Positions 27,814-37,119 of a DNA stretch of 64,000 bases are shown piece after piece. Made by a program: the position numbers and the translations under genes. Position 1 is the first letter of the stretch. Every line of letters starts with the position of its first letter. Source of the DNA: Arthrobacter citreus (GTDB taxonomy: Bacteria; Bacillota; Bacilli; Bacillales; Bacillaceae_G). A model generated the notes under the pieces. It was given only the letters and a program-made list of their open reading frames with translations. It was not told the DNA's origin and ran no database searches. Where the stretch lies: contig CP053688.1 in assembly GCA_013200995.1 (NCBI GenBank), forward strand, positions 2,852,001 through 2,916,000, given 5' to 3'.

Positions 27814-28395
27814 CTACTTTATTCTTAGTGGTATACCAGCCGTGACGAGGATCACTTCTTCAGCTCTAGATGCAATTTTTTGATTTATTCGCCCAGCAAT
27901 ATCTCTAAAAATCCTGCCAAGCCTATAAGCTGGAACTAGTCCATATCCTACTTCATTCGATACAATTAATAATGACTTTTCAAGTTGTTTACAAACATCA
28001 ATCAGTTCATTCACTTCTTTTTCTATAAATAATTCTAACTCGTTAATTTGTTCATTATTTATCGTTTCAAAATCAATATCGGTATATCGTTCGAACATTA
28101 AATTAGTAATCATAACTGTCATGCAATCTACTATTACATACTTCGCTTGTAAAAATTTTTCTTCCATTTTTAACTTGTTAAATTGTTTATATTGCTCAAC
28201 AGTATGCCAATCACTTGAACGTTCTTCTTGATGTCTTTTTATTCTTTCATTCATGTCTCCATCTGTTGGAATAGCTGTAGCAATATAAACAACATCATTT
28301 TGATTTGATTGTAATTCTTTTATTCTTCTTTCTGCGTAAGAACTCTTTCCACTTCGAGCTCCTCCAATCACAAAAATCAAATTCTTCACCCCCAC
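27814..28395 (-). CDS. cobU: Bifunctional adenosylcobinamide kinase / guanylyltransferase
   Basis: 193 residues. P-loop GGARSGKSSYAE, then YIATAIPTDGDMNERIKRHQEER, which includes the histidine that carries GMP in CobU, VDCMTVMITNLM as Walker B region, and VSNEVGYGLVPAYRLGRIFRDIAGRINQ near the end. It phosphorylates adenosylcobinamide and activates it with GTP. Start GTG at 28395, or a TTG four codons in with GGGGGTGAAG before it. It is the first gene of the salvage operon. No cobalamin riboswitch fits in the 120 bp upstream, and I see none. Confidence 0.94.
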   Translation of the reverse strand: MGVKNLIFVIGGARSGKSSYAERRIKELQSNQNDVVYIATAIPTDGDMNERIKRHQEERSSDWHTVEQYKQFNKLKMEEKFLQAKYVIVDCMTVMITNLMFERYTDIDFETINNEQINELELFIEKEVNELIDVCKQLEKSLLIVSNEVGYGLVPAYRLGRIFRDIAGRINQKIASRAEEVILVTAGIPLRIK

Positions 28396-28451
28396 AATAA
28401 AAAACTTACTTTGTTCTTATCTATCATAATTCATTTTCGATAAAAATGAGC

Positions 28452-28490
28452 AAAAAAAAGAAGGTAGAATTTTAAAAATTACCTTCTTTT
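28452..28490 (-). terminator. Terminator of the germinant receptor operon
   Basis: GAAGGTA/TACCTTC stem (28460-28486) with eight T on the minus strand, just past the gerC-like stop codon. Confidence 0.8.
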
Positions 28491-28517
28491 TATGCTTCTT
28501 CTCTTTTCGTTACATTT

Positions 28518-29633
28518 TTATCTTTTATAAACTTTACTGCCTAAAATATCAACATCAACTTTAATATCTTTTATTAACTTAATATCGATTTCATTTAACG
28601 TTTTTATATCCCATTCTTTACGATCGTACCGATAAGGCTTTTCTGAAATATTGAGCAAGTCTGCATGAAGCTCTTCTCCTTTTTTAATTGTTTTTAAAAT
28701 CTCTTTTTTTATTCTCCTACTAATTTTTGCAGAAATTTTCTTCTTACTTAGATGATGCTCATTTTGCACGATCGCTACTTTTGTTTTTACTTTAATAATA
28801 TACTTTGGCTTTTTACCACCTTTTACGACTTTAACTGATCCTCTGGAACTTCTAACTACTAAATTTAAATTACCTGAATCAAGTGTAAGTGGTAAGGTAT
28901 AATTTTTTTGTTCAATAAAATCTAATGCTTTTAAATCCTTTACACTTACTTGCCCTTTATATTTTTGTTGAGAAACAGCGTAAGCACCATTAATATAAGC
29001 TACTTTATCTAAATTTTTTTCTTCAAATTTCTTATCTTCGATCCCTAATGAAGGAATTAACAAAGTCCCAACAGGTTGGCTGTATCTCGAAATATATTGA
29101 TGGAATTGCATGCTTAAAACGATTAAGTCCCCTCTGCTTTTATCATTAGGATTCGTTACTACTGTATATAAAAAAGGTAAATTAAAGAAACTTTGACTCA
29201 ATAGGATTTCTTTGATATCCCGATCCGTACCATAAATCCACATTGTATATCTTAATAATGGTCTTCCGCTTATAAATGAATTAACTTCCTTTAATTTACT
29301 TTCGATGACTGATTTACTCAAAATGACACTGTTTATATGTCCGTAATATAAAGGAATTGGTGAATTTGATTCTAATTTAGTAAACGCCTCCTGTATACTT
29401 TTACCTTTTGCTTGACCAATTAACGGTGGAGCAGGTATTTGTAATGCACCGCTCTCTTGTTTAGCGATATTCGAAAAATTAAGAGCTTGAATCGTTACAA
29501 CAAACTGATCGTCTTTAAAATCAATTCCAAAACTTGTGACTAATGTTTGATCAATAATCGTTCGCTCTCCCCAACAACCGGTTAAAACGAATAATTGAAA
29601 TACCATCAACGTAATAATTAGTAATTTTTTCAT
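28518..29633 (-). CDS. Spore germination protein, Ger(x)C family lipoprotein (C subunit)
   Basis: 371 residues with a signal peptide and lipobox (LFVLTGC), so it is anchored on the outer face of the spore inner membrane. Family motifs are CWGERTIIDQTLVTSFGIDF, SIQEAFTKLESNSPIPLYYGHINSVILS and the C-terminal KEWDIKTLNEIDIKLIKDI. It is the C subunit of a GerA-type nutrient germinant receptor. GGAGTGAG precedes the ATG. It is the last gene in a B-A-C operon. Confidence 0.94.
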   Translation of the reverse strand: MKKLLIITLMVFQLFVLTGCWGERTIIDQTLVTSFGIDFKDDQFVVTIQALNFSNIAKQESGALQIPAPPLIGQAKGKSIQEAFTKLESNSPIPLYYGHINSVILSKSVIESKLKEVNSFISGRPLLRYTMWIYGTDRDIKEILLSQSFFNLPFLYTVVTNPNDKSRGDLIVLSMQFHQYISRYSQPVGTLLIPSLGIEDKKFEEKNLDKVAYINGAYAVSQQKYKGQVSVKDLKALDFIEQKNYTLPLTLDSGNLNLVVRSSRGSVKVVKGGKKPKYIIKVKTKVAIVQNEHHLSKKKISAKISRRIKKEILKTIKKGEELHADLLNISEKPYRYDRKEWDIKTLNEIDIKLIKDIKVDVDILGSKVYKR

Positions 29634-29641
29634 CTAATTTC

Positions 29642-31099
29642 TCACTCCTTCTGACGGTCTTCATCAACAGGATGGAGTGATTGATTTCTTTTCACTTTAA
29701 ATCTTTGTGGCAACTTTATAACAACATTTAAAAAGTCTGATTTACTTGGAACTGATAATAATGATATATAAGGTTGACCGAAGCTTTCTAATGAAACGAC
29801 CATTGTTCCTAATAGAAAAAAGCCAGTAAAAAATCCAATTAAACCTAGACCAGATGATAAAAATAAAACTAAAAAGCGGAGAATGACAATATTTCCTGAG
29901 ATATTCTGATTAATTAATGTATAGCCTGAAATAACAGTTACAGCTACTACAACAAGCATAGATGGTGAGGTTAAACCTGCTCGTATAGCAGCATCACCAA
30001 TAAATAGCCCTCCTAAAACAGCTACAGTTTGTCCTACTGCTTTTGGTAAACGAATCCCCGCTTCTTTGAATAATTCAAAAAAACCTAACATTAAAGTCGC
30101 CTCTAGTGGTGCTGAAAATGGCAACCCATTTCTTGACATACCAATTGTCGCAAGGAATGGATATGGTACTTGATCTAAATGATACGTTATCAATGCAATA
30201 TAAAAACCAGGTAGAAAAATCGTTGTGATGATTGCCATTATTCTTAAGTACCTTACGACATTCACATAATAAAAACTGGCATGTATATCCTCTGGAGAAT
30301 ATACGAGCTGATTTAAATTTGTTGGACCAATTAGACAAGTAGGATTTCCATCAACAATTACCGCAAATCTCCCTTGATTCAATGACTGTACAATGAAATC
30401 TGGCCTACCTATATTATCTAGAAGAGGAAATATTGAGAAAGGTTTATCATATAAAGCTTCCTCAATTTCATAGCTACTTAATACCACATCTTTTTTAATT
30501 AAACTTAGACGTTGTTTCACATCTGAAAGAATTGAAGGATTAATAATATCCTCAATGTAAACTAATAAAACCTTCGTTCGACTTCGTTCACCGATTGTAT
30601 ACTCGACACTTTTTAATGTTGATGTCTTAAGTCTTTGACGAATTAATGCCATATTATCTGAAATATTTTCAACGAATCCATCTCTTGGCCCACGAATAGA
30701 ATTTTCTAAATTAGACTCTTCAGGACTTCGTTTAGGAGGGTTGGCAACTGAAATAAAGAAGACATCATTTAAGTAGGAACTAAATATGACTAAATCCCCC
30801 GAAAATAAATTTTCTTCAACTTCTTTTTTAAGATTAGATTCTTTCTTCAATCTTTTAACTTCCACTATATTTCTTAGTAACTCAAAATTAAATTTCTCTT
30901 CTTTTTGGACTATATTAAAAATGTCATTGATAATTTGATTACTAAATTGCATATCAATTAAGTTTGGACAAAACATAATGATCACAAAATGCGAGTCTTC
31001 ACCTTCTTGATATGATTTCGTTCTAAAATCGATATCTGACGAGTGATTAAATGACTCCATAAATTCTAGTAAGTTTAGAGTTCTCGGTTCTTTTGTCAT
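29642..31099 (-). CDS. Spore germination protein, GerA family (A subunit)
   Basis: 485 residues. A soluble N-terminal domain (to about 240) contains the signature RGPRDGFVENISDNMALIRQRL and RTKVLLVYIEDI. The membrane domain has FSIFPLLDNIGRPDF, RFAVIVDGNPTCLIGPT, LRIMAIITTIFLPGFYIALITYH, PFSAPLEATLMLGFFELFKEAGIRLPKAVG split across helices, and GGLFIGDAAIRAGLTSPSM. It forms the oligomeric channel-like A subunit of the receptor. It overlaps the B-subunit gene by 4 bp (ATGA). The germinant cannot be read from sequence. Confidence 0.96.
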   Translation of the reverse strand: MTKEPRTLNLLEFMESFNHSSDIDFRTKSYQEGEDSHFVIIMFCPNLIDMQFSNQIINDIFNIVQKEEKFNFELLRNIVEVKRLKKESNLKKEVEENLFSGDLVIFSSYLNDVFFISVANPPKRSPEESNLENSIRGPRDGFVENISDNMALIRQRLKTSTLKSVEYTIGERSRTKVLLVYIEDIINPSILSDVKQRLSLIKKDVVLSSYEIEEALYDKPFSIFPLLDNIGRPDFIVQSLNQGRFAVIVDGNPTCLIGPTNLNQLVYSPEDIHASFYYVNVVRYLRIMAIITTIFLPGFYIALITYHLDQVPYPFLATIGMSRNGLPFSAPLEATLMLGFFELFKEAGIRLPKAVGQTVAVLGGLFIGDAAIRAGLTSPSMLVVVAVTVISGYTLINQNISGNIVILRFLVLFLSSGLGLIGFFTGFFLLGTMVVSLESFGQPYISLLSVPSKSDFLNVVIKLPQRFKVKRNQSLHPVDEDRQKE

Positions 31100-32166
31100 G
31101 CTGAATCACCTTTTAATTTTGAGATAAATAAAAAGATTACCATTAAACATATTAAAAAACATAAATTGATTGGAAAGTAATAGTACTGTAAAAAGTTATA
31201 AAAAGACGACGCATTCCAAGGAACCATAACTGCCACTAATAGTGAAATTGATAATACTGGTAAACTCCATTTCTTTCGTCCGCCATAATTGATAATGTAA
31301 TTTGCGATAAACAAGTTTAAACTAATCCGAATAAAAGCGCCTGACAACCATTGATAAATTGATAAAAAATCCAATCTAGTAATATTCTGTCCTAGCGTTA
31401 AAAGTTTCCATTGCTCATAAACTGGATTTCTCATTTTCTCTGCTTCAACAGGTCCAAATTCCATTATTGCCCCTGTCAATGGTCCCAAAATTAACATTAA
31501 TAATATAAAACTTACTATAATAAGCCATTTTATTTTTACTTTATCTTTTAAAAATGAATTTAAAAATAATATAAAAATCAACTCAAAAAATCCAGAACAA
31601 GTATAAATAAACCCATGGAAAAAATCATGATACCCATTTTCAAATACAGGAAATAGTAATCCATAGTCTTTGTTTTTAACATTGCCAATGCCTACTAAAA
31701 ATCCAAAAAAAACGACCGGCGGTAAAATTAAAAATGCAACCGTACTGATTGTATGAATCCCTTTGGAAACTGCATAAAAGCAAATAAATACAATTAATAA
31801 CACAACAATAAAATCTGGAATATCCTGCGTATAATTTATATTTGCCCATATAAATGTAAATCGAAAAGTAACGAATGCTGCTAATAAAAAATAAGCTACC
31901 AAAATAGCTGATAAAACGTAAGCGATTGGTTTATAAAAAACTTTGAACATTAAAGATAAAATATCTTCATTCTTCAGTTTTTTATAAATATAAAAAACTA
32001 ACAATGTCCAAATCACAAAAGGAAGAATGCTAGCAACAACCGTAATCCACGAATCTCGATGAGTTGATGTCAAAACACTTGGAACAATAAAAACATGTAA
32101 CATAAAACCGGTAGACATAATAACTAAAATATAAATATGAGCTGAATAAATAAACTTCTTATTCAT
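31096..32166 (-). CDS. Spore germination protein, GerB/endospore germination permease family (B subunit)
   Basis: 356 residues with ten membrane helices of the APC-type fold used by GerAB-like nutrient-binding subunits (YILVIMSTGFMLHVFIVPSVL, FIVVLLIVFICFYAVSKGI, LILPPVVFFGFLVGIGNV, GFFELIFILFLNSFL, LIIVSFILLMLILGPLTG, LNLFIANYIINYGGRK). It carries the germinant-binding site in the receptor. GGGAGA precedes the ATG. It is the first gene of the operon, ahead of A and C, an order different from the usual A-B-C. The GPVEAEKMRNPVYEQWKLL loop is typical of the family. Confidence 0.93.
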   Translation of the reverse strand: MNKKFIYSAHIYILVIMSTGFMLHVFIVPSVLTSTHRDSWITVVASILPFVIWTLLVFYIYKKLKNEDILSLMFKVFYKPIAYVLSAILVAYFLLAAFVTFRFTFIWANINYTQDIPDFIVVLLIVFICFYAVSKGIHTISTVAFLILPPVVFFGFLVGIGNVKNKDYGLLFPVFENGYHDFFHGFIYTCSGFFELIFILFLNSFLKDKVKIKWLIIVSFILLMLILGPLTGAIMEFGPVEAEKMRNPVYEQWKLLTLGQNITRLDFLSIYQWLSGAFIRISLNLFIANYIINYGGRKKWSLPVLSISLLVAVMVPWNASSFYNFLQYYYFPINLCFLICLMVIFLFISKLKGDSA

Positions 32167-32350
32167 GAAAAAGTCTCCCTAAACATCCTTTATTCCTTTA
32201 AGTTAACCCGATTTGAATCTCTTTATGTGTATAGAGTAAGGTTTTGGAAGAATAGACGTTGAAAGAAGATGTGAAATCTGTTTGGGGGAATGTTGATTTT
32301 CTTATACAGACACTAAAAGACTAGAAGATTTATTAGTCACTTTTTCAATT

Positions 32351-32384
32351 AAAAAACCTTCTCCCAAAAATCATCGGGAGAAGG
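32351..32384 (-). terminator. Terminator of protease gene 1
   Basis: A perfect 9-bp stem CCTTCTCCC/GGGAGAAGG, with six T on the minus strand, about 50 bp after the stop. Confidence 0.85.
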
Positions 32385-32432
32385 CTGCCTTTGAATTTCC
32401 AGTACTTCTTGTTTTCCTGTTTTTTCCGGCCC

Positions 32433-35400
32433 TTAATTATTCAATCCTAATTCTACTAAGATACTATCTAATGTAGCACCTTTATATGATTTTTTAGCTT
32501 TAGGCGGATTTGGAACAGTTGAATTTTGTAATCCGAAATTCTTAATTACATAATCCATATCTTTTGCATCAACTACTTTATCAAAGTTAAAGTCAGCTGA
32601 TGCTTTGTTTGTGCCCCAGTATGTTTGTACGGCTAATGCGTCTAAAACGTCGATTACATCGTCTTTATTTGCATCTCCAGCTGGTGCAACATCTAATAAG
32701 TAGCGTAATTGTTTACCGATTAAATCACCGCGGATTTTATCAAATAATGTATCCATTTTTTGATTCATAGTAAAGTGACCTGGTACATCTACTGATAAAG
32801 TATAAGGTTTGCTGTCTAGTTTAACACCATCAAACGCATAGTCACCTTGTTTTGATGTAATTGGTGCTTGTAATACTGTTTTACCATCATAAGAATTTAG
32901 TGTAATTTTTGCACCTAATTTACTTTGATCAATAGCATAGTTTGTTTCACCTGTTTCAGGGTCTTTTGCACCTTCTACTTGAAGTGTTCCTGTTAGTTTT
33001 GAAACAGTTGGTTTAACATTGTAGCCTTCAATATAAGTGTATACATTTTTCGTTTCTACATTTGATGTATCAACTGTTGATGCACCATTACCAGAGAAGT
33101 TTATTGCAGAACCTGTTGTAAATGATTTATCAAGTGTTTTAATATCAAAATTAAACAATTGAGTATCTTCAGGTAGCATAGCTGAACCTGAGTAAGTAAA
33201 AGTAAAGTCGTATTGCGTAATATAGTCCCAAGTTGTAGGAGATGTTTTTACTGTAACTTGTGCGTCGCCATATTTTTTAACTTCATCATTCACTTTAATA
33301 TTATCAATTGTGCCTTGACTATTGTTCAGTTGAATTGTTAATTTAGTTGTTTTTAAATTACTGATATTATTTGCTTTTACAGAGTAATTTACAGTATCAC
33401 CAGGTACAATGTTTTGCTTATTCGCTTTTAAGTAATAATACGGAGTTGTATTTTTTACGAAAGCGATTCTAATTTGAGCAGTTGGATTTAACGCTGCATC
33501 CATACCATAGAATGTTAGAGGTAGTACTGGATATTGGCTATCAACTAATATTTGATCCTTATAGTCCCCATTTTTATCTACATTGATTGGTAACGATGGG
33601 AAGAATGAGTTATAAGTATAAACAATCGTATTATCTGATTGATTAGCTTTAATACCATATTTATTAGCTTCATCAATTTCTGGGTCATTTACGTTTATAT
33701 TGAAGTCATACAACATTTGACCATTTTCATCTAGTTGACTATCACTGTATTCGATAACCTTTTGATCTAGTTTATCAAAGCTTGATGTCATATTAGGAAC
33801 ACCATATTCCAACATAAAGTCCCTTGCTTCAGCAAACGTTTTTCCGCTATCACTTACACCTACAAGTCTTAGTTTGTAGTGCCCTGGTTTAATTGTTTCG
33901 TATTTACTACTTATTGGATTTTTCGCATCTCCAGTGAATGGATAGTAAACTGCTCCAACAAGTCTACCAATACTGTAAACTACATCTTCTTTCATTACTG
34001 ATGTATTAAATGAACCAATCAATCCTAAATCTTCCCCTGTTGTTGGGTCTTGGATCACAACATCTAATGTTTTCATATTAGTTTTTAATGCTACACTTCC
34101 ATCCATAAACGGATATGCATAAGTTGGGTTTGTTATTTTATTAGAATAAAGCGGATTGTATAAATCAAATGACTTAATTCCTTCTTCTACAACACGAACA
34201 CCAAATGGGATTTGATATTGTTCAGTTGGATCTGCTGTATTCGTAAATGTAACATATCCTTCATAAGTCCCTTTTTCTGCTGTTTTAGGAATATTTAAGT
34301 TAAACTTAATTGATTTTGAACTAATTCCATTTAACTTAACTGATGTAGGGCCTGAAAGTGTTACTTTATTTGATGCTGCGTCCTTTGATCCTCTTAATCC
34401 AGTTTGATATTTCACGTCTACTTTAAATGTCTTTGCTTTTTCACTACGATTTTTTAAAGTAACGTTTCGTGAATCTGCAATATCATTATCATCGAATCCA
34501 AATGAACCAAAGCTCATCCCACCAGTTAACTCATTAATCAATTTTTCTTTGCCATTTACTATTGTAGGTGTTTTGTCGACTACTTCTAATTCTACGTTTG
34601 AGTGAATTGCTTCATAAGCATCTACGCGTCCACTACCTACTTCAAATACGCTATATGCTTGTGATAAAGGATCAGCTGTATTCATTAAGATAGATTTAAT
34701 ATCTTCAGGTTGCAAGTCTTTATTTGACTGAAGTAATAATGCTGATACACCTGCTACATACGGTGTTGCCATTGAAGTACCAGACATACGCTCATAAGCA
34801 TATTTATAATCTTCTGGTTTTGTGCCATCACCTGTTTTATTATTTACATAAAACGGTACACTTGAAAGAATCGAAACACCTGGAGCTGTCACTTCTGGTT
34901 TAATATCATAATTTACTCGTGAAGGACCTCTTGAACTAAACGTAGCTAATTCATCAGACGCTGTTTGTAGCTTAGAATAATCACCAAAAGCAACTTCATT
35001 TCTACCTGCTTTAACTGCTTCTGTAATTTTCAATCCATCTTCATATGATACTGAGAATGAAGGAATTGCATCTACCGACTCGCCTAAGAATGCTTGAATC
35101 GCACCCTCACTTTTATTATCTACATTATTTGCCATTAAGACGCCTACAGCACCGGCAGCTTTTGCATTTTTGATTTTATCAATTAATGCGATGTCGCCGC
35201 GTTGAATATACGCTATTTTTCCTTTTAAATCTTTACCTGTAAAGTCCTCCGGATAGCCTAATCCTACATCGACTAACTGATTTTTAGTCCCTTTTAAAGC
35301 TGTTATATCGTCTGAATAGTTTTGAGCTAATTGTCTAAAGTCATATTTGTTTCCATCTTGTGTGCCGTTATATTGATAAAGATCAATCGCTACTGATGAA

Positions 35401-36599
35401 GCTCCGACCGTTAATGCTAACGCTGCTGCTCCAGGAGATCCTAAAGTGTCCATTTGGTCTCCATCATTTCCTGCAGCAACAACAGTCGTTACGCCACTTA
35501 ATACGGCATTGTTAACCGCTATGGAAGTTGCATAAAGTGGATCATTTAATGATGCACCTAATGACATATTAATAACATCCATACCATCTTTTATTGCTTT
35601 ATCGATACCAGCGATAATCGCTTCACTTGTCCCAACACCACCAGGACCTAGTACACGATAAGAGTAAATATCAGATTCAGGTGCTGCTCCAACTTGTTTG
35701 TACTCGCTATTTGCTGCACCTCGTCCACCAATGATACCTGCTACGTGAGTACCATGCTCAGTATAATAGTCAGCTCCATCTGCCGAACCTGGCTTACCAG
35801 CTTTTACCCAATCCTGATATGTAGTTTCCATTGGATCATTATCATTATCGACAAAGTCATATCCACCTTTGAAAGCATCTTTTAAATCAGGATGGTTATA
35901 ATCGATACCAGTATCAAGAATACCAACTTTAATACCTTTACCCGTGTAACCTTCAGCATGTAACTTATCCAATCCATCATACGGAGTGTAGTTCGCTACT
36001 TTTGACTTGTCTGCTTTTAACTCACTATTCTTATCTGATTCCTTCGGAGGATCAATTGAAAATTTCTCATTACTCCATACTGTTTTAACAGCTTTTGATT
36101 TTAGTAGGTTCTTAATTTGGTTTGCTGGTAGACTCATTGACACACCGTTAAAAGCGTTCTTATAAGAGCGTTTAATTTTAAAGTTTACTTTTTTATTATT
36201 TTCGTCCTTAAGAACTTGGCCAACTTCATCATTAAATGTTGCATGATCTTGATCCACTAATTTCGCCGCTTGCGACTCGGATAATGATTTACCATCTACT
36301 TGTGCTTCAATTTGAGCAACTTTAGCTGGTTTATTAGCAAACTCTACAATAACAGAAGTTTGGTTTGAAGTAGTTTGATCAACATTCTTTGAGATTTGAA
36401 GTCCCGTCGCTTCATTTGTTGAAATTTGTTTTAAAGCAGCTCGTTGCTGGGAAGTTAAACTTGCTAGTATTGTTTCTGTTTTCCCTGCTGCTTTTGAAAC
36501 ATTTGTTACATGTGCAATCGGTGCTATAACAACACTAGATGATAGAGCTAATACGGTAAAGCCTGTTACAAACTTACTTTTCTTTACTCTTTTCCCCAT
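32433..36599 (-). CDS. Secreted S8 subtilisin-like protease with cohesin-like and dockerin-like modules (paralogue 1)
   Basis: 1388 residues. Signal peptide (VTGFTVLALSSSVVIAPIA), I9-type inhibitor propeptide (VIVEFANKPAKVAQIEAQ to about 185), Vpr-type catalytic domain with Asp229 (GILDTGIDYNHPDL), His282 (EHGTHVAGIIGG) and Ser609 (SGTSMATPYVAG), and an inserted PA domain (about 440-540). Fn3-like domains follow. A region beginning YYYLKANKQNIVPGDTVNYS resembles a cohesin; then a carboxypeptidase-regulatory-like domain (GAKITLNSYDGKTVLQAP). The dockerin-like pair is GDANKDDVIDVLDALAVQ and DFNFDKVVDAKDMDYVIKNFG. No LPXTG or SLH anchor is seen. GGAGGAAGG precedes the ATG. It likely degrades extracellular protein; interaction among the three paralogues through cohesin-dockerin contacts is inference. 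Confidence 0.9.
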   Translation of the reverse strand: MGKRVKKSKFVTGFTVLALSSSVVIAPIAHVTNVSKAAGKTETILASLTSQQRAALKQISTNEATGLQISKNVDQTTSNQTSVIVEFANKPAKVAQIEAQVDGKSLSESQAAKLVDQDHATFNDEVGQVLKDENNKKVNFKIKRSYKNAFNGVSMSLPANQIKNLLKSKAVKTVWSNEKFSIDPPKESDKNSELKADKSKVANYTPYDGLDKLHAEGYTGKGIKVGILDTGIDYNHPDLKDAFKGGYDFVDNDNDPMETTYQDWVKAGKPGSADGADYYTEHGTHVAGIIGGRGAANSEYKQVGAAPESDIYSYRVLGPGGVGTSEAIIAGIDKAIKDGMDVINMSLGASLNDPLYATSIAVNNAVLSGVTTVVAAGNDGDQMDTLGSPGAAALALTVGASSVAIDLYQYNGTQDGNKYDFRQLAQNYSDDITALKGTKNQLVDVGLGYPEDFTGKDLKGKIAYIQRGDIALIDKIKNAKAAGAVGVLMANNVDNKSEGAIQAFLGESVDAIPSFSVSYEDGLKITEAVKAGRNEVAFGDYSKLQTASDELATFSSRGPSRVNYDIKPEVTAPGVSILSSVPFYVNNKTGDGTKPEDYKYAYERMSGTSMATPYVAGVSALLLQSNKDLQPEDIKSILMNTADPLSQAYSVFEVGSGRVDAYEAIHSNVELEVVDKTPTIVNGKEKLINELTGGMSFGSFGFDDNDIADSRNVTLKNRSEKAKTFKVDVKYQTGLRGSKDAASNKVTLSGPTSVKLNGISSKSIKFNLNIPKTAEKGTYEGYVTFTNTADPTEQYQIPFGVRVVEEGIKSFDLYNPLYSNKITNPTYAYPFMDGSVALKTNMKTLDVVIQDPTTGEDLGLIGSFNTSVMKEDVVYSIGRLVGAVYYPFTGDAKNPISSKYETIKPGHYKLRLVGVSDSGKTFAEARDFMLEYGVPNMTSSFDKLDQKVIEYSDSQLDENGQMLYDFNINVNDPEIDEANKYGIKANQSDNTIVYTYNSFFPSLPINVDKNGDYKDQILVDSQYPVLPLTFYGMDAALNPTAQIRIAFVKNTTPYYYLKANKQNIVPGDTVNYSVKANNISNLKTTKLTIQLNNSQGTIDNIKVNDEVKKYGDAQVTVKTSPTTWDYITQYDFTFTYSGSAMLPEDTQLFNFDIKTLDKSFTTGSAINFSGNGASTVDTSNVETKNVYTYIEGYNVKPTVSKLTGTLQVEGAKDPETGETNYAIDQSKLGAKITLNSYDGKTVLQAPITSKQGDYAFDGVKLDSKPYTLSVDVPGHFTMNQKMDTLFDKIRGDLIGKQLRYLLDVAPAGDANKDDVIDVLDALAVQTYWGTNKASADFNFDKVVDAKDMDYVIKNFGLQNSTVPNPPKAKKSYKGATLDSILVELGLNN

Positions 36600-37077
36600 T
36601 TTCCTTCCTCCTGGCTTCTCTTTATCTAAAGTAAAATTTAAGCGAAGTTATATGATTTATAAAATAGTAAGTTACTTTTTTTCGTCATATTCTAACTATC
36701 CTGCATCAAATTTACTTTCTATATTTATTATTGTTTTTATTTAATTTTCGGTCAATTGGGTTATACTTCCCCCTAATTTACCAATAAATAGAAACCTCCC
36801 TCTCTACTTTCGACAAAGTTCTCCCTTGAAAAAAATAGAAATAACCCAATTTTTGTATTATTTTAGTGGAAAGAAGAACTACTTGAAATTGCTCATCTTA
36901 TTTTAATTAAACGTTAATTATTCTTTTTCCCTTTAAATAAATGCTTATTTTATAAGCAAATCTCAATAATTGTTCTCGTCCAAACTCTTTTAAAATACTT
37001 TTTTTCATCACTTATTAGGTCTCAATTTTTATTTGCACTTCACTTCTTCACTATTTCACTGATAGTAATGCAACATC
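36600..37077. other. Protease 1 upstream region
   Basis: No gene. It contains the protease 1 promoter, an inverted second copy of the ATAACCCAAT element on the plus strand (36841-36850), and a two-unit 22-bp degenerate repeat (ATTTGCAC at 37031, ATTTCACT at 37053) just before the protease 2 terminator. Confidence 0.55.
36727..36764 (-). promoter_or_regulatory. Promoter of protease gene 1 with upstream ATAACCCAAT element
   Basis: On the minus strand -35 TTGACC (36750-36755), 17-bp spacer, -10 AATAAT (36727-36732), preceded by ATAACCCAA fused to the -35. The same arrangement recurs before proteases 2 and 3. The leader is about 120 nt. Confidence 0.7.
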
Positions 37078-37107
37078 AAAAAGGAAGCCAAATTTTCTGG
37101 CTTCCTT
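37078..37107 (-). terminator. Terminator of protease gene 2
   Basis: A perfect 10-bp stem AAGGAAGCCA/TGGCTTCCTT with T tail on the minus strand. Confidence 0.85.
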
Positions 37108-37119
37108 TTTGCAAACTTA

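Noticed and set aside
28396..28451. Cobalamin riboswitch expected upstream of cobU
   Set aside because: The gap is too short and no B12-box sequence is visible.
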